NCBI GenBank assembly: GCA_017882245.1
Contig: JADGPV010000026.1
Location: 1 to 15,894 of the forward strand
Length of the DNA: 15,894 nt
Reading direction: 5' to 3'
Source: Bacteroidales bacterium
GTDB lineage: Bacteria; Bacteroidota; Bacteroidia; Bacteroidales; VadinHA17
Shown here: positions 7,925 through 14,538 of the stretch, one piece after another
Layout of the letters: each line of letters begins with the position of its first letter
Position numbering within the stretch: the first letter of the stretch is position 1
Notes under the pieces: generated by a model
Told to the model about the DNA's origin: nothing
The model's database searches: none
The model's input: only the letters and a program-made list of their open reading frames with translations
Position numbers and translations under genes: made by a program

Positions 7925-8356
7925 TTGGGCAGAGTACTGGCAATAGATTATGGCAGAAAACGGTGCGGACTGGCAGTGACTGATCCGCTCAGGATGATTG
8001 CATCCCCCCTGACAACGGTGCCCACCGGTCAGCTTGAGGCTTTCATTCTAGATTACATCCCCCGTGAAAAAGTCACCGAAGTAGTTCTTGGATATCCTGT
8101 CACCGTGAACAATTTACCCAGTGAAAGCGTCAGATATATTAATCCGTTCATTGGCAGGTTCAAAAAGCTATTCCCGGAGGTAGCCCTGCACCTTGCCGAT
8201 GAACGCTTCACCTCTCAGATGGCGATGAGAACAATGATAGACGGCGGCGTGAAAAAGAGCGGCAGGAGAGACAAGGCAATGGTTGACCGCATAAGCGCAT
8301 CGATCATTTTGCAATCATGGCTGAGCAGGGAAGAATTAAGTAAAAAGAATAAATAG
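7925..8356 (+). CDS. ruvX: RuvX/YqgF family Holliday-junction resolvase-like nuclease
   Basis: This RNase H-fold protein (YqgF family) is implicated in 16S rRNA 5'-end processing and annotated as a putative Holliday-junction resolvase. Its 143 residues carry the family start GRVLAIDYGRKRCGLAV (D8), the LGYPV strand (55-59), DERFTS (92-97) and a C-terminal VDRISASIILQSWL helix (120-133, D121), which supply the expected acidic residues. The start codon is TTG: an in-frame TAA occupies 7922-7924, directly before it, and the next residues match the family N-terminus exactly. A less efficient start could limit expression. def begins 6 bp after the stop codon, so the two form an operon. Confidence 0.9.
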   Translation: MGRVLAIDYGRKRCGLAVTDPLRMIASPLTTVPTGQLEAFILDYIPREKVTEVVLGYPVTVNNLPSESVRYINPFIGRFKKLFPEVALHLADERFTSQMAMRTMIDGGVKKSGRRDKAMVDRISASIILQSWLSREELSKKNK

Positions 8357-8362
8357 AGTATA

Positions 8363-8923
8363 ATGACCTATCCCATTTACGTATACGGACATCCTGTCCT
8401 GCGGCGGATGACAGAGGAAATAAAACGTGATCATCCCGGGCTTGATGCCTTCATCACTGATATGTTTGAGACCATGTACCAGTCAGACGGGCTGGGACTT
8501 GCCGCTCCCCAGATAGGTAAATCACTCAGATTATTTGTCATCGACGGGGAACCTCTGGCAAAGGAGCATCCTGAGATGAAAGGCTTTAAAAAAACATTTA
8601 TAAATCCTCAGGTAACAGAACGTAAAGGCGAAATTGTGCCAATGAACGAAGGATGTCTCAGCCTTCCGGGAATACATGAAGAAGTTGACCGTGAATCTGA
8701 GTTACGCATTCAGTATTATGACCAGGACTGGAACTTTCATGATGAGGTATATAAAGGCTACCATGCCAGAGTAATGCTCCACGAGTACGATCATCTTGAC
8801 GGTGTGCTGTTTACCGATAGGCTCAGTCCTCTGCGGCGCAGGCTCATAAAAGGAAAACTTAATGACATCAGCCGCGGCAAGTTCGAGGCTGATTACAGGA
8901 CTGTTCTGCCAACCGGCAGGTAG
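8363..8923 (+). CDS. def: Peptide deformylase
   Basis: This metalloenzyme removes the formyl group from the N-terminal methionine of new proteins. All three family motifs are intact in the 186-residue protein: motif I GLGLAAPQIG (43-52), motif II EGCLSLPG (96-103, metal ligand C98) and motif III HEYDHLDG (140-147, metal ligands H140 and H144, catalytic E141). The N-terminal YPIYVYGHPVLRRM is also typical and supports the ATG chosen. It follows ruvX by 6 bp in one transcription unit. A formyltransferase (fmt), its functional partner, is not in the window. Confidence 0.97.
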   Translation: MTYPIYVYGHPVLRRMTEEIKRDHPGLDAFITDMFETMYQSDGLGLAAPQIGKSLRLFVIDGEPLAKEHPEMKGFKKTFINPQVTERKGEIVPMNEGCLSLPGIHEEVDRESELRIQYYDQDWNFHDEVYKGYHARVMLHEYDHLDGVLFTDRLSPLRRRLIKGKLNDISRGKFEADYRTVLPTGR

Positions 8924-8932
8924 CCTTCGCCC

Positions 8933-8963
8933 TTGCTTGCCTTCAATTTATTTCCTATCTTTA
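8933..8963 (+). promoter_or_regulatory. Possible comEC promoter
   Basis: TTG (8933-8935), a 20-nt spacer and TATCTTTA (8956-8963) match the consensus except for the final base of the -7 box. It sits in the 61-bp gap between def and comEC; read-through from def is an alternative. Confidence 0.3.
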
Positions 8964-8984
8964 AAGAGTCTAATGCTGTGAACC

Positions 8985-10721
8985 GTGCTTTTCAGGGAAA
9001 TACCGTTCCTGAGACTATTTGCACCGTTATGTGCAGGTGTGATCGTGGCAGAAGCTTTGCCTCGCGCTGCTACTGCTGCATGGATAATGACCGCTGCTGC
9101 AGCAGCTGTTATGACTCTCAGACTCTTTCATAAAAACTATCATTCTGACACTCTCTTCGGCACAGCCCTGATAATCTTCCTGATAGCAGCCGGATACCTG
9201 CTTCACTTTGAAGGGAAGGAGCGTCTCAGCAATCTTGAGAGGAGCCGGCAGTTGTTCATGGTCAGAATTTCCGGATATCCTGAGAAAAAAAACAAAAGCT
9301 GTTCATTCAGGGCAAAGATCCTAAAAGCATCGATGGATGGACAGCAGTACTCTCCCCGCGGCTCCCTTATGCTCTATTTCATATCAGATACTCTGCCTTC
9401 CAGATGGCAACCTGGAGACAGGCTGCTTGTGCGCCTCACCCCTCAGCCGGTCGTGAATAACGGAAATCCCTGCGAGTTCAATTACCGTCGCTACCTTGAA
9501 GGGCAGGGAATTAAATATTTCGGTTTTTTCAGAGCTGCGGACATGCTTGAGCACCATCCTGCCGGTCGTCTCACTGTCAGGGAAAGCTCGCTGGTCGCAG
9601 CGCACAGGATGATCAGTGCTTTCAAGGCAGCAGGACTGGATGGCGAGGAGCTGGGCCTTGTTACGGCTCTTACAATTGGCGATAAGGATCTGATTGACAA
9701 AGAACACCTTACGACATTCTCAAGATCGGGAGCAATGCACATTATGGCTGTCTCGGGCATGCATGTAGGTATGATCAGCCTGGGGCTCTCCTTCCTGCTT
9801 TTTTTTCTGCGCGGAAGACTGAAGATTCTTAAGGTACTGATCATTATGACAGCCCTGTGGGGTTTTGCATTTATTACCGGCATGTCACCCTCGGTGCTGA
9901 GGGCTACAATAATGTTCACTTTTCTCCAGGCAGGAACACTGATGCATCGTCCTGCAACAAGCATTAACACGCTGCTTGCATCCGCTTTTATTCTTACGGC
10001 AGCCCGGCCAGCAGTCATCTTTGAAGCAGGATTTCAGCTTTCTTACCTCGCTGTGGCATTCATAATTTTGTTTTATGAACCCCTGTACAGGGTCATCAGG
10101 CTCAGAAAGAAGATCCCTGACTATCTCTGGCAGATGGTTGCGGTCTCGCTGGTGGCTCAGGCAGGTACACTGGCTCTGGCAGTGAGACTCTTCAACATTT
10201 TCCCGCTGCTCTTCCTGGCGACCAATATTGTTGTTATCCCAATCTCCTTCATAGTCCTTGCCCTGGCTTTTCTGCTCCTTGTGTTTTCTGCTGTCACGCC
10301 CGTGGCAGCCTTCTTCGCCATGCTGCTCGGGAAGCTCTCAGGCTTCACCCTCAGCTTCACCGGAATGATAAGTTCACTAGATCACGGTGTGATTGAGAAC
10401 ATAGGCCTGACAACGGTGGAGACAATCCTGCTGACACTTGCCACAGCCCTCCTGCTCACTTCACTTCTGAAAATAAGAAAGATCACACTGAAGCCCTTCA
10501 TAGTGGCTGCCTCGCTCTTTCTCTTCGCTGGTATCATCAGGAACCTGGAGGAGAGCGGAAAAGAAAGAGTGATAGTTTATAATATTAAAGGCAAAGAGCT
10601 CCGGGCCAGGCAGCATGGACGCGTGTTAATGGTGACAAGGGTTGACGGCCATGTTCCTCCTGAGGTTAAGAAGCATGCATCAACCCGGGGGTTAAAGATT
10701 AAAGCAACGAAACCACGGTGA
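8985..10721 (+). CDS. comEC: ComEC/Rec2 family DNA-uptake channel protein, no nuclease domain
   Basis: ComEC forms the inner-membrane channel that brings single-stranded DNA into the cytoplasm during natural transformation. The 578 residues show two N-terminal hydrophobic segments (about 11-27 and 32-75), an OB-like DUF4131 region (about 85-200) with the characteristic NPCEFNYRRYLEGQGI stretch (161-176), and a polytopic competence domain (about 220-520) containing the VSGMHVGM motif (256-263) and ITGMSPSVLRA (297-307). The C-terminal metallo-beta-lactamase domain of long ComEC proteins is absent; only about 55 hydrophilic residues follow the last membrane helix. The start is GTG: an in-frame TGA (8979-8981) lies just upstream and no ATG is better placed. 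Shortened ComEC proteins are common in Bacteroidota, so this need not be a defect. Confidence 0.88.
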   Translation: MLFREIPFLRLFAPLCAGVIVAEALPRAATAAWIMTAAAAAVMTLRLFHKNYHSDTLFGTALIIFLIAAGYLLHFEGKERLSNLERSRQLFMVRISGYPEKKNKSCSFRAKILKASMDGQQYSPRGSLMLYFISDTLPSRWQPGDRLLVRLTPQPVVNNGNPCEFNYRRYLEGQGIKYFGFFRAADMLEHHPAGRLTVRESSLVAAHRMISAFKAAGLDGEELGLVTALTIGDKDLIDKEHLTTFSRSGAMHIMAVSGMHVGMISLGLSFLLFFLRGRLKILKVLIIMTALWGFAFITGMSPSVLRATIMFTFLQAGTLMHRPATSINTLLASAFILTAARPAVIFEAGFQLSYLAVAFIILFYEPLYRVIRLRKKIPDYLWQMVAVSLVAQAGTLALAVRLFNIFPLLFLATNIVVIPISFIVLALAFLLLVFSAVTPVAAFFAMLLGKLSGFTLSFTGMISSLDHGVIENIGLTTVETILLTLATALLLTSLLKIRKITLKPFIVAASLFLFAGIIRNLEESGKERVIVYNIKGKELRARQHGRVLMVTRVDGHVPPEVKKHASTRGLKIKATKPR

Positions 10722-10750
10722 ATATTCTTTTGTATAACTTTGCCGTGATT
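10711..10750. promoter_or_regulatory. Predicted trkA promoter flanked by an inverted repeat
   Basis: TAACTTTG (10735-10742), followed by CC, is a perfect -7 box 22 bp before the trkA ATG. An imperfect inverted repeat brackets it: AACCACGG (10711-10718) and CCGTGATT (10743-10750) pair at 7 of 8 positions. The left arm covers the expected -33 site and the right arm covers the start-site region. The left arm also overlaps the end of comEC. Confidence 0.4.
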
Positions 10751-10764
10751 TTACCAATACGCAA

Positions 10765-12117
10765 ATGAGAATTGTAATCGCCGGAGCAGGTGAAGTGGGA
10801 ACTCATCTGGCAAAGATGCTCTCCCAGAGTGAACATGAGATAATACTTATTGATTCTGAAGGCGACAGGCTGAAGCCCATTGATGCTTCAATAGATGTCC
10901 TTACTTATGAAGGATCAGCTACTTCTCTCAACATGCTAAGGGAAGCCCTGAAGAAGAACACCGACCTTTTTATTGCCGTCGCCCACTACGAAGACACCAA
11001 TGTCTCTGCTGCCATGCTGGCAAAGAAGCTGGGCGCCAGGAAGGTGATCGCCCGTATAGACAACATGGAATATCTTGAACACGAAAACAGGGAGTTTTTC
11101 AAGGATATGGGGATTGATAACTTGATCTACCCGGAGCTTATTGCAGCCAAGGAGGTGATCAGTCTTTTAAAGGAAACCGGTACCACAGAGTTCATGGATT
11201 TTGCAGGCGGTAAGCTTTCACTTTATGCACAGAAACTGGAAAAGGGAGCACCTGTACTCAACCGCAGCCTTGAGGAAGTGGCGAACACTCTTGGCTCAAT
11301 ACAGTACCGGGCAGTTGCCATCAAGAGGCATGACCGTACTATTATTCCTCGAGGTAAGGAAGAGTTCAAGGATGGTGACCTGGCTTATGTAGTCTCCACC
11401 CGCGAAGGCATCCAGGATATGATGAAATTCTCAGGCAAAAGAAATATCGAAGCACGAAGTATTATGATCCTCGGAGGGAGCCGCATAGGGAGGCACGTTG
11501 CACTTAACCTGCAGCACGACTGCCAGGTGAAGCTGATAGAAATCGACCATGAAAAATGCCAGACCCTTGCAGAGACGCTTGAAGAGACGCTTATTATCAA
11601 CGGAGACGGAAGAAACGGTGATCTCCTGGCTGAGGAAGGACTGATGCATATGGATGCATTTGTGGCCGTCACCGGCAACTCAGAGACCAACATTCTTTCA
11701 TGCCTGATGGCCAAGAAGATCGGCGTTATGAGAACCATTGCCGAGGTGGAGAACATGGAATACATTAACCTGGCCGAAAATTCAGGTATAGACACCATCA
11801 TCAATAAGAAGATCGCCACCGCCAGCCGCATCTTCCGTCATACGATGAACCCGAATGTCACCCAGGTCAAGATGATGACAGGTACGGACGCCGAGGTCCT
11901 CGAGTTTTTCGTCTCTGAGGGTGCGCGCATTACCGAAGGGCCGCTACGCCTGATAGACTTCCCGAAGGATGCCATTGTCGGCGGAGGCATACGCGGTGAA
12001 CAGGCTTTCATTGCCACCGGCGATACGCACATAAGGTTTGGCGACAAAGTTGTGGTTTTTGCCCTGCCATCGGCATTTGACAAGCTGAACAAATTCTTTA
12101 CCAGCGACAGAAAATAA
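10765..12117 (+). CDS. trkA: Trk K+ uptake regulatory NAD-binding protein TrkA
   Basis: TrkA is the peripheral cytoplasmic subunit that binds NAD(H) or ATP and gates the TrkH potassium channel. The 450 residues form a tandem RCK layout. The first Rossmann fold begins MRIVIAGAGEVGTHLA, with acidic D30 after strand 2. The first RCK-C part covers about 140-225. A second Rossmann fold carries GGSRIGRH (237-244) and the LIEID strand. The second RCK-C domain ends near FALPSAFDKL. Both glycine-rich loops are intact. The start is fixed by the GAGEVG motif beginning at residue 7. The membrane partner trkH, often adjacent, is missing here: comEC lies upstream and a convergent gene downstream. The two stop codons at the downstream junction are 2 bp apart. 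Confidence 0.94.
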   Translation: MRIVIAGAGEVGTHLAKMLSQSEHEIILIDSEGDRLKPIDASIDVLTYEGSATSLNMLREALKKNTDLFIAVAHYEDTNVSAAMLAKKLGARKVIARIDNMEYLEHENREFFKDMGIDNLIYPELIAAKEVISLLKETGTTEFMDFAGGKLSLYAQKLEKGAPVLNRSLEEVANTLGSIQYRAVAIKRHDRTIIPRGKEEFKDGDLAYVVSTREGIQDMMKFSGKRNIEARSIMILGGSRIGRHVALNLQHDCQVKLIEIDHEKCQTLAETLEETLIINGDGRNGDLLAEEGLMHMDAFVAVTGNSETNILSCLMAKKIGVMRTIAEVENMEYINLAENSGIDTIINKKIATASRIFRHTMNPNVTQVKMMTGTDAEVLEFFVSEGARITEGPLRLIDFPKDAIVGGGIRGEQAFIATGDTHIRFGDKVVVFALPSAFDKLNKFFTSDRK

Positions 12118-12119
12118 AT

Positions 12120-12734
12120 TTAAAATTCCAGTACACCTTTCCCCTGCCTCAGAACAACCGGCTCCGGACCTGTGCAGTCGACAACTGTTGACGGTTCGTC
12201 ACCTCCGATACCGCCGTCGACAACCAGATCTGCAAAATCATAGTACTTTTCATGGATGAGCTCAGGATCAGTGATATATTCCGTTACCTCGTCATTATCA
12301 TGTATTGAGGTGGTCATGAGAGGCCTTCCAAGATCGCGTACTATTTCCAGAGTGATGTTATTGTCTGGGATACGGATACCTAATGTTTTCTTCCTGTGCC
12401 TGAACATGGCAGGTATCTGGTTGTTAGCGTGGACAATAAAGGTGAACGGTCCCGGCAGGTTGCGTTTCAGCAGCTTGAATAGATTATTATCGTGAATGAC
12501 AGTATATTCCGAAAGCTGACTCATCGATGAAAAGATCATTGACATATCAGGGTTGCCGGGATTTAGTCCTTTGAACCGCGCAATTTTTTCAATCGATTTG
12601 TTCGCTTTGATGTCGCATCCCATGGCGTAGATCGTGTCAGTGGGGTAAATGACAATGCCTCCCTCCTCAAGGACCCATGTCACCTTGCGGATGTGATCAG
12701 GATTTGGATTTTCAGGATAGAGCTTAATTAGCAT
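12120..12734 (-). CDS. YciO/YrdC/Sua5 family protein (L-threonylcarbamoyl-AMP synthase-like)
   Basis: YrdC-fold proteins bind double-stranded RNA and include the enzymes that make threonylcarbamoyl-AMP for t6A37 of tRNA. This 204-residue protein has YPTDTIYAMGCD (30-41), PGPFTFIV (94-101), the TLGIRIPDN segment (117-125), TTSIH (141-145) and PSTVVDCTG (181-189). The pattern resembles E. coli YciO more than YrdC. The KxR motif of canonical YrdC/Sua5 is not evident (here KGLNPGNPD, 55-63), so the t6A role is uncertain. I start it at the ATG at 12734 (MLIKLYPENP). An in-frame extension to 12809 would add 25 unfamiliar residues, would cross a perfect -7 box (12754-12761) and would run into the SRP RNA terminator. 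Confidence 0.85.
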   Translation of the reverse strand: MLIKLYPENPNPDHIRKVTWVLEEGGIVIYPTDTIYAMGCDIKANKSIEKIARFKGLNPGNPDMSMIFSSMSQLSEYTVIHDNNLFKLLKRNLPGPFTFIVHANNQIPAMFRHRKKTLGIRIPDNNITLEIVRDLGRPLMTTSIHDNDEVTEYITDPELIHEKYYDFADLVVDGGIGGDEPSTVVDCTGPEPVVLRQGKGVLEF

Positions 12735-12753
12735 ATTTGCGCGTAAGCGACGG

Positions 12754-12761
12754 CAAAGATA
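12754..12761 (-). promoter_or_regulatory. Predicted promoter -7 element of the YciO-like gene
   Basis: On the minus strand TATCTTTG (12761-12754), followed by CCGT, is a perfect TAnnTTTG box. Transcription would start near 12747, a few bases before the ATG at 12734, which supports the shorter start. No clear -33 TTG is present. Confidence 0.45.
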
Positions 12762-12783
12762 TAAAGTATAATTGACCGGGGAG

Positions 12784-12892
12784 AAAAAAAAGAAGGGTAA
12801 GCTACTCACATCGCACCGCTACAACCTTCTACCCTTGCTGCCTTCCGACCCTGGGGGAGTTAAAAGGGAGCTGGTCGTATGAGACTTACCCT
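12784..12892 (-). ncRNA. ffs: Signal recognition particle RNA (4.5S RNA)
   Basis: The SRP RNA binds Ffh and targets nascent membrane proteins to the translocon. On the minus strand the conserved domain IV is complete: CAGGGTCGGAAGGCAGCA, with the GGAA tetraloop at 12846-12843, the 5'-side AGG and the 3'-side AGCA of the Ffh-binding internal loop. The RNA ends pair: GGGTAAG (12891-12885) with CTTACCC (12801-12795). An 8-T run (12791-12784) follows, so the closing stem plus U-tract ends the transcript. The mature RNA is about 97-108 nt, the short bacterial type without an Alu domain. The exact ends are inferred from the terminal stem and from the promoter. Confidence 0.95.
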
Positions 12893-12895
12893 GTG

Positions 12896-12927
12896 CAAAA
12901 ATACAACTTTTTCAAGCCTTAGCCAAA
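12896..12927 (-). promoter_or_regulatory. Strong ffs promoter
   Basis: On the minus strand a perfect TTTG (12927-12924), a 20-nt spacer and a perfect TATTTTTG (12903-12896) match the Bacteroidota consensus completely. The predicted start coincides with the first base of the RNA's terminal stem (about 12891). It is the best promoter in the window. Confidence 0.8.
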
Positions 12928-12972
12928 TAATTGTTCCTGATTTCGATGCTGCATAGATGTTTGTAAATAGAC

Positions 12973-12980
12973 TATATTTG
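12973..12980 (+). promoter_or_regulatory. Predicted DUF4199-GT2 operon promoter -7 element
   Basis: TATATTTG, followed by C, is a perfect -7 box 26 bp before the ATG of the DUF4199 gene. The only nearby TTTG (12960-12963) is too close to be its -33 box. Confidence 0.45.
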
Positions 12981-13006
12981 CTTTCATAACCAAAAACTCC
13001 GTTAAA

Positions 13007-13552
13007 ATGGAACAAAAAAGATCAATCTGGAAAGAGACCCTGAACTATGGAATTATACTCGGGCTGGTCTCCGTCGGCTTCTCCGTACTTGCTTATATGT
13101 TTGACCTCACATTCAAGTCATGGATCCTGGCTCCAACCCTGCTGATCAGCCTTGCAGTGCTTTATTTTCTGCTTCGCTCATACCGTGATCACTATAACAA
13201 TGGATATATTTCATACGGTAAATCCGTGGGTGCAGGCGTGATAATCAACCTCTATGCAGCTGTTATCGGTGCAATATATATCTATGTACTTTATGCATTC
13301 ATTGACCCAGGGCTCGTTGACAAAACACTTGCGTTCGCACAGGAAAAGATGATCGCCAAAGGTATCCCTGAATCAGCAATTGACAGTGCAACGGCTATGC
13401 AGGCCAAGATGATGAAGCCCTGGCTCCAGTCACTCATGTCAGTACTTAACGGTGTCTTTTTTGGCCTCTTAATGTCTCTGATCATCTCACTCTTCGTCAT
13501 GAAAAAAGGTAACCCGCTGCTTGACGAAGCTGAAGAAGAACCAAAACAGTAA
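13007..13552 (+). CDS. DUF4199 family integral membrane protein
   Basis: This is a small inner-membrane protein of unknown function. Four hydrophobic helices are visible in 181 residues: about 12-31, 38-56, 74-98 and 142-165. A charged, partly helical loop (about 100-140, rich in Ala, Met and Lys) lies between helices 3 and 4, and the C-terminal tail is acidic (DEAEEEPKQ). This layout, and the recurring position just before a GT2 glycosyltransferase in Bacteroidota, match the DUF4199 family; the family call is from recall of the pattern, not a search. The stop codon overlaps the next ATG by one base (TAATG), so translation of the two is coupled. A function as partner of the GT2 enzyme is an inference. 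Confidence 0.75.
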   Translation: MEQKRSIWKETLNYGIILGLVSVGFSVLAYMFDLTFKSWILAPTLLISLAVLYFLLRSYRDHYNNGYISYGKSVGAGVIINLYAAVIGAIYIYVLYAFIDPGLVDKTLAFAQEKMIAKGIPESAIDSATAMQAKMMKPWLQSLMSVLNGVFFGLLMSLIISLFVMKKGNPLLDEAEEEPKQ

Positions 13553-14505
13553 TGGATCTTTCTGTTGTAGTCCCAGCTTATAACGAAGCTGAATCCCTTC
13601 CTGAACTGGCAGAATGGATTGATAAGGTATGTACCTCATCATCAATTGACTACGAATTAATCATAGTTGATGACGGCAGCACCGACGATACATGGGATGT
13701 CATGAAACTCATTACTTCCATGCACAGTAGGGTCAAAGCCATAAGGTTCCGCAGAAACTACGGCAAGGCTGCAGCGCTTCAGACAGGCTTCGAGGCATCA
13801 GCCGGAGACGTGGTCATTACCATGGATGCCGATCTGCAGGACAGTCCTGATGAGATACCCGGACTGGTTAAGATGATCCGTGAAGATGGCTACCATATTG
13901 TCTCGGGGTGGAAGAAGAAGCGTTATGATCCCTTCATCAAAAGAACAACCTCAAAACTTTACAATTATACTGCCCGGAAATTCTCAGGCATAAAGCTTCA
14001 CGATTTCAACTGCGGCCTCAAAGCCTATAATGGCGAAGTTGTCAGGAGTATCGAGGTTTATGGCGAGATGCACAGGTACATTCCCATGCTGGCGAAGGAA
14101 GCTGGTTTTAAAAAGATCGGAGAGAAGGTTGTACAGCACCGGGCGCGCAAGTACGGTGTCACAAAGTACGGTTTCGACAGGTTCCTGAAGGGCTATCTTG
14201 ATATGCTGACAATAAGCTTTATAACGCGGTTTGGAAAGAGCCCCATGCATTTCTTTGGTACCCTCGGTACGCTGATGTTCCTGACAGGATTTGTCATGGC
14301 GGCATACCTGGGCATACGCAAGCTGGTTTTTGTTCATCATGGTCTCAGGGCCCCGCTGGTTACTGACAGTCCGTATTTCTACATCGCACTGGCCGTGATG
14401 ATAATAGGTTCATTCCTTTTCCTTACCGGCTTCGTTGCGGAGCTGGTCAACCGCAGATCACCGGACCGGAATGAGTATCTGATAAGGGAGAGGCTGAACA
14501 GTTGA
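13552..14505 (+). CDS. GT2 family glycosyltransferase, polyprenyl-phosphate type, with two C-terminal membrane helices
   Basis: The 317-residue protein has a GT-A fold of the DPM1/ArnC/GtrB type, enzymes that usually move a sugar from a nucleotide donor to a polyprenyl phosphate at the inner membrane. Visible motifs are VVVPAYNEAESL (5-16), the nucleotide-binding VDDGSTDDT (39-47), the RRNYGKAAALQTG segment (67-79), the metal-binding MDADLQD (91-97, D92 and D94) and HDFNCGLKAYN (150-160). Two membrane helices follow, about 232-258 and 275-298. The upstream DUF4199 gene overlaps by one base. The sugar and acceptor cannot be read from the sequence. The catalytic residues are intact. Confidence 0.88.
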   Translation: MDLSVVVPAYNEAESLPELAEWIDKVCTSSSIDYELIIVDDGSTDDTWDVMKLITSMHSRVKAIRFRRNYGKAAALQTGFEASAGDVVITMDADLQDSPDEIPGLVKMIREDGYHIVSGWKKKRYDPFIKRTTSKLYNYTARKFSGIKLHDFNCGLKAYNGEVVRSIEVYGEMHRYIPMLAKEAGFKKIGEKVVQHRARKYGVTKYGFDRFLKGYLDMLTISFITRFGKSPMHFFGTLGTLMFLTGFVMAAYLGIRKLVFVHHGLRAPLVTDSPYFYIALAVMIIGSFLFLTGFVAELVNRRSPDRNEYLIRERLNS

Positions 14506-14506
14506 A

Positions 14507-14524
14507 CAATAGAACTACCTATTG
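14507..14524. terminator. Weak hairpin between convergent GT2 and GT4 genes
   Basis: CAATAG (14507-14512) and CTATTG (14519-14524) form a 6-bp stem with a 6-nt loop, immediately after the GT2 stop codon. There is no T-run on either side, so function as a terminator is doubtful. Confidence 0.25.
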
Positions 14525-14538
14525 CCTATTGCCTATCG
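14518..14538. repeat. Heptamer tandem repeat (CCTATTG)
   Basis: Three consecutive 7-bp units, CCTATTG, CCTATTG and CCTATCG, fill the convergent junction. The third overlaps the stop codon of the minus-strand GT4 gene (14533-14535). Confidence 0.7.

Noticed and set aside
8933..9133. Small plus-strand frame overlapping the start of comEC
   Set aside because: It is Cys/Arg-rich in a random way, overlaps the conserved ComEC N-terminus in another frame and has no start signal of its own.
10529..10721. Short ComEC C-terminus as a frameshifted pseudogene
   Set aside because: No metallo-beta-lactamase motif (HxHxDH) was noticed in other frames nearby, and trkA begins 44 bp downstream, leaving no room for a lost domain.
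12735..12809. 25-residue N-terminal extension of the YciO-like protein
   Set aside because: It would cross the predicted promoter of the same gene and start at the SRP RNA terminator; the family N-terminus fits MLIKLYPENP at 12734.
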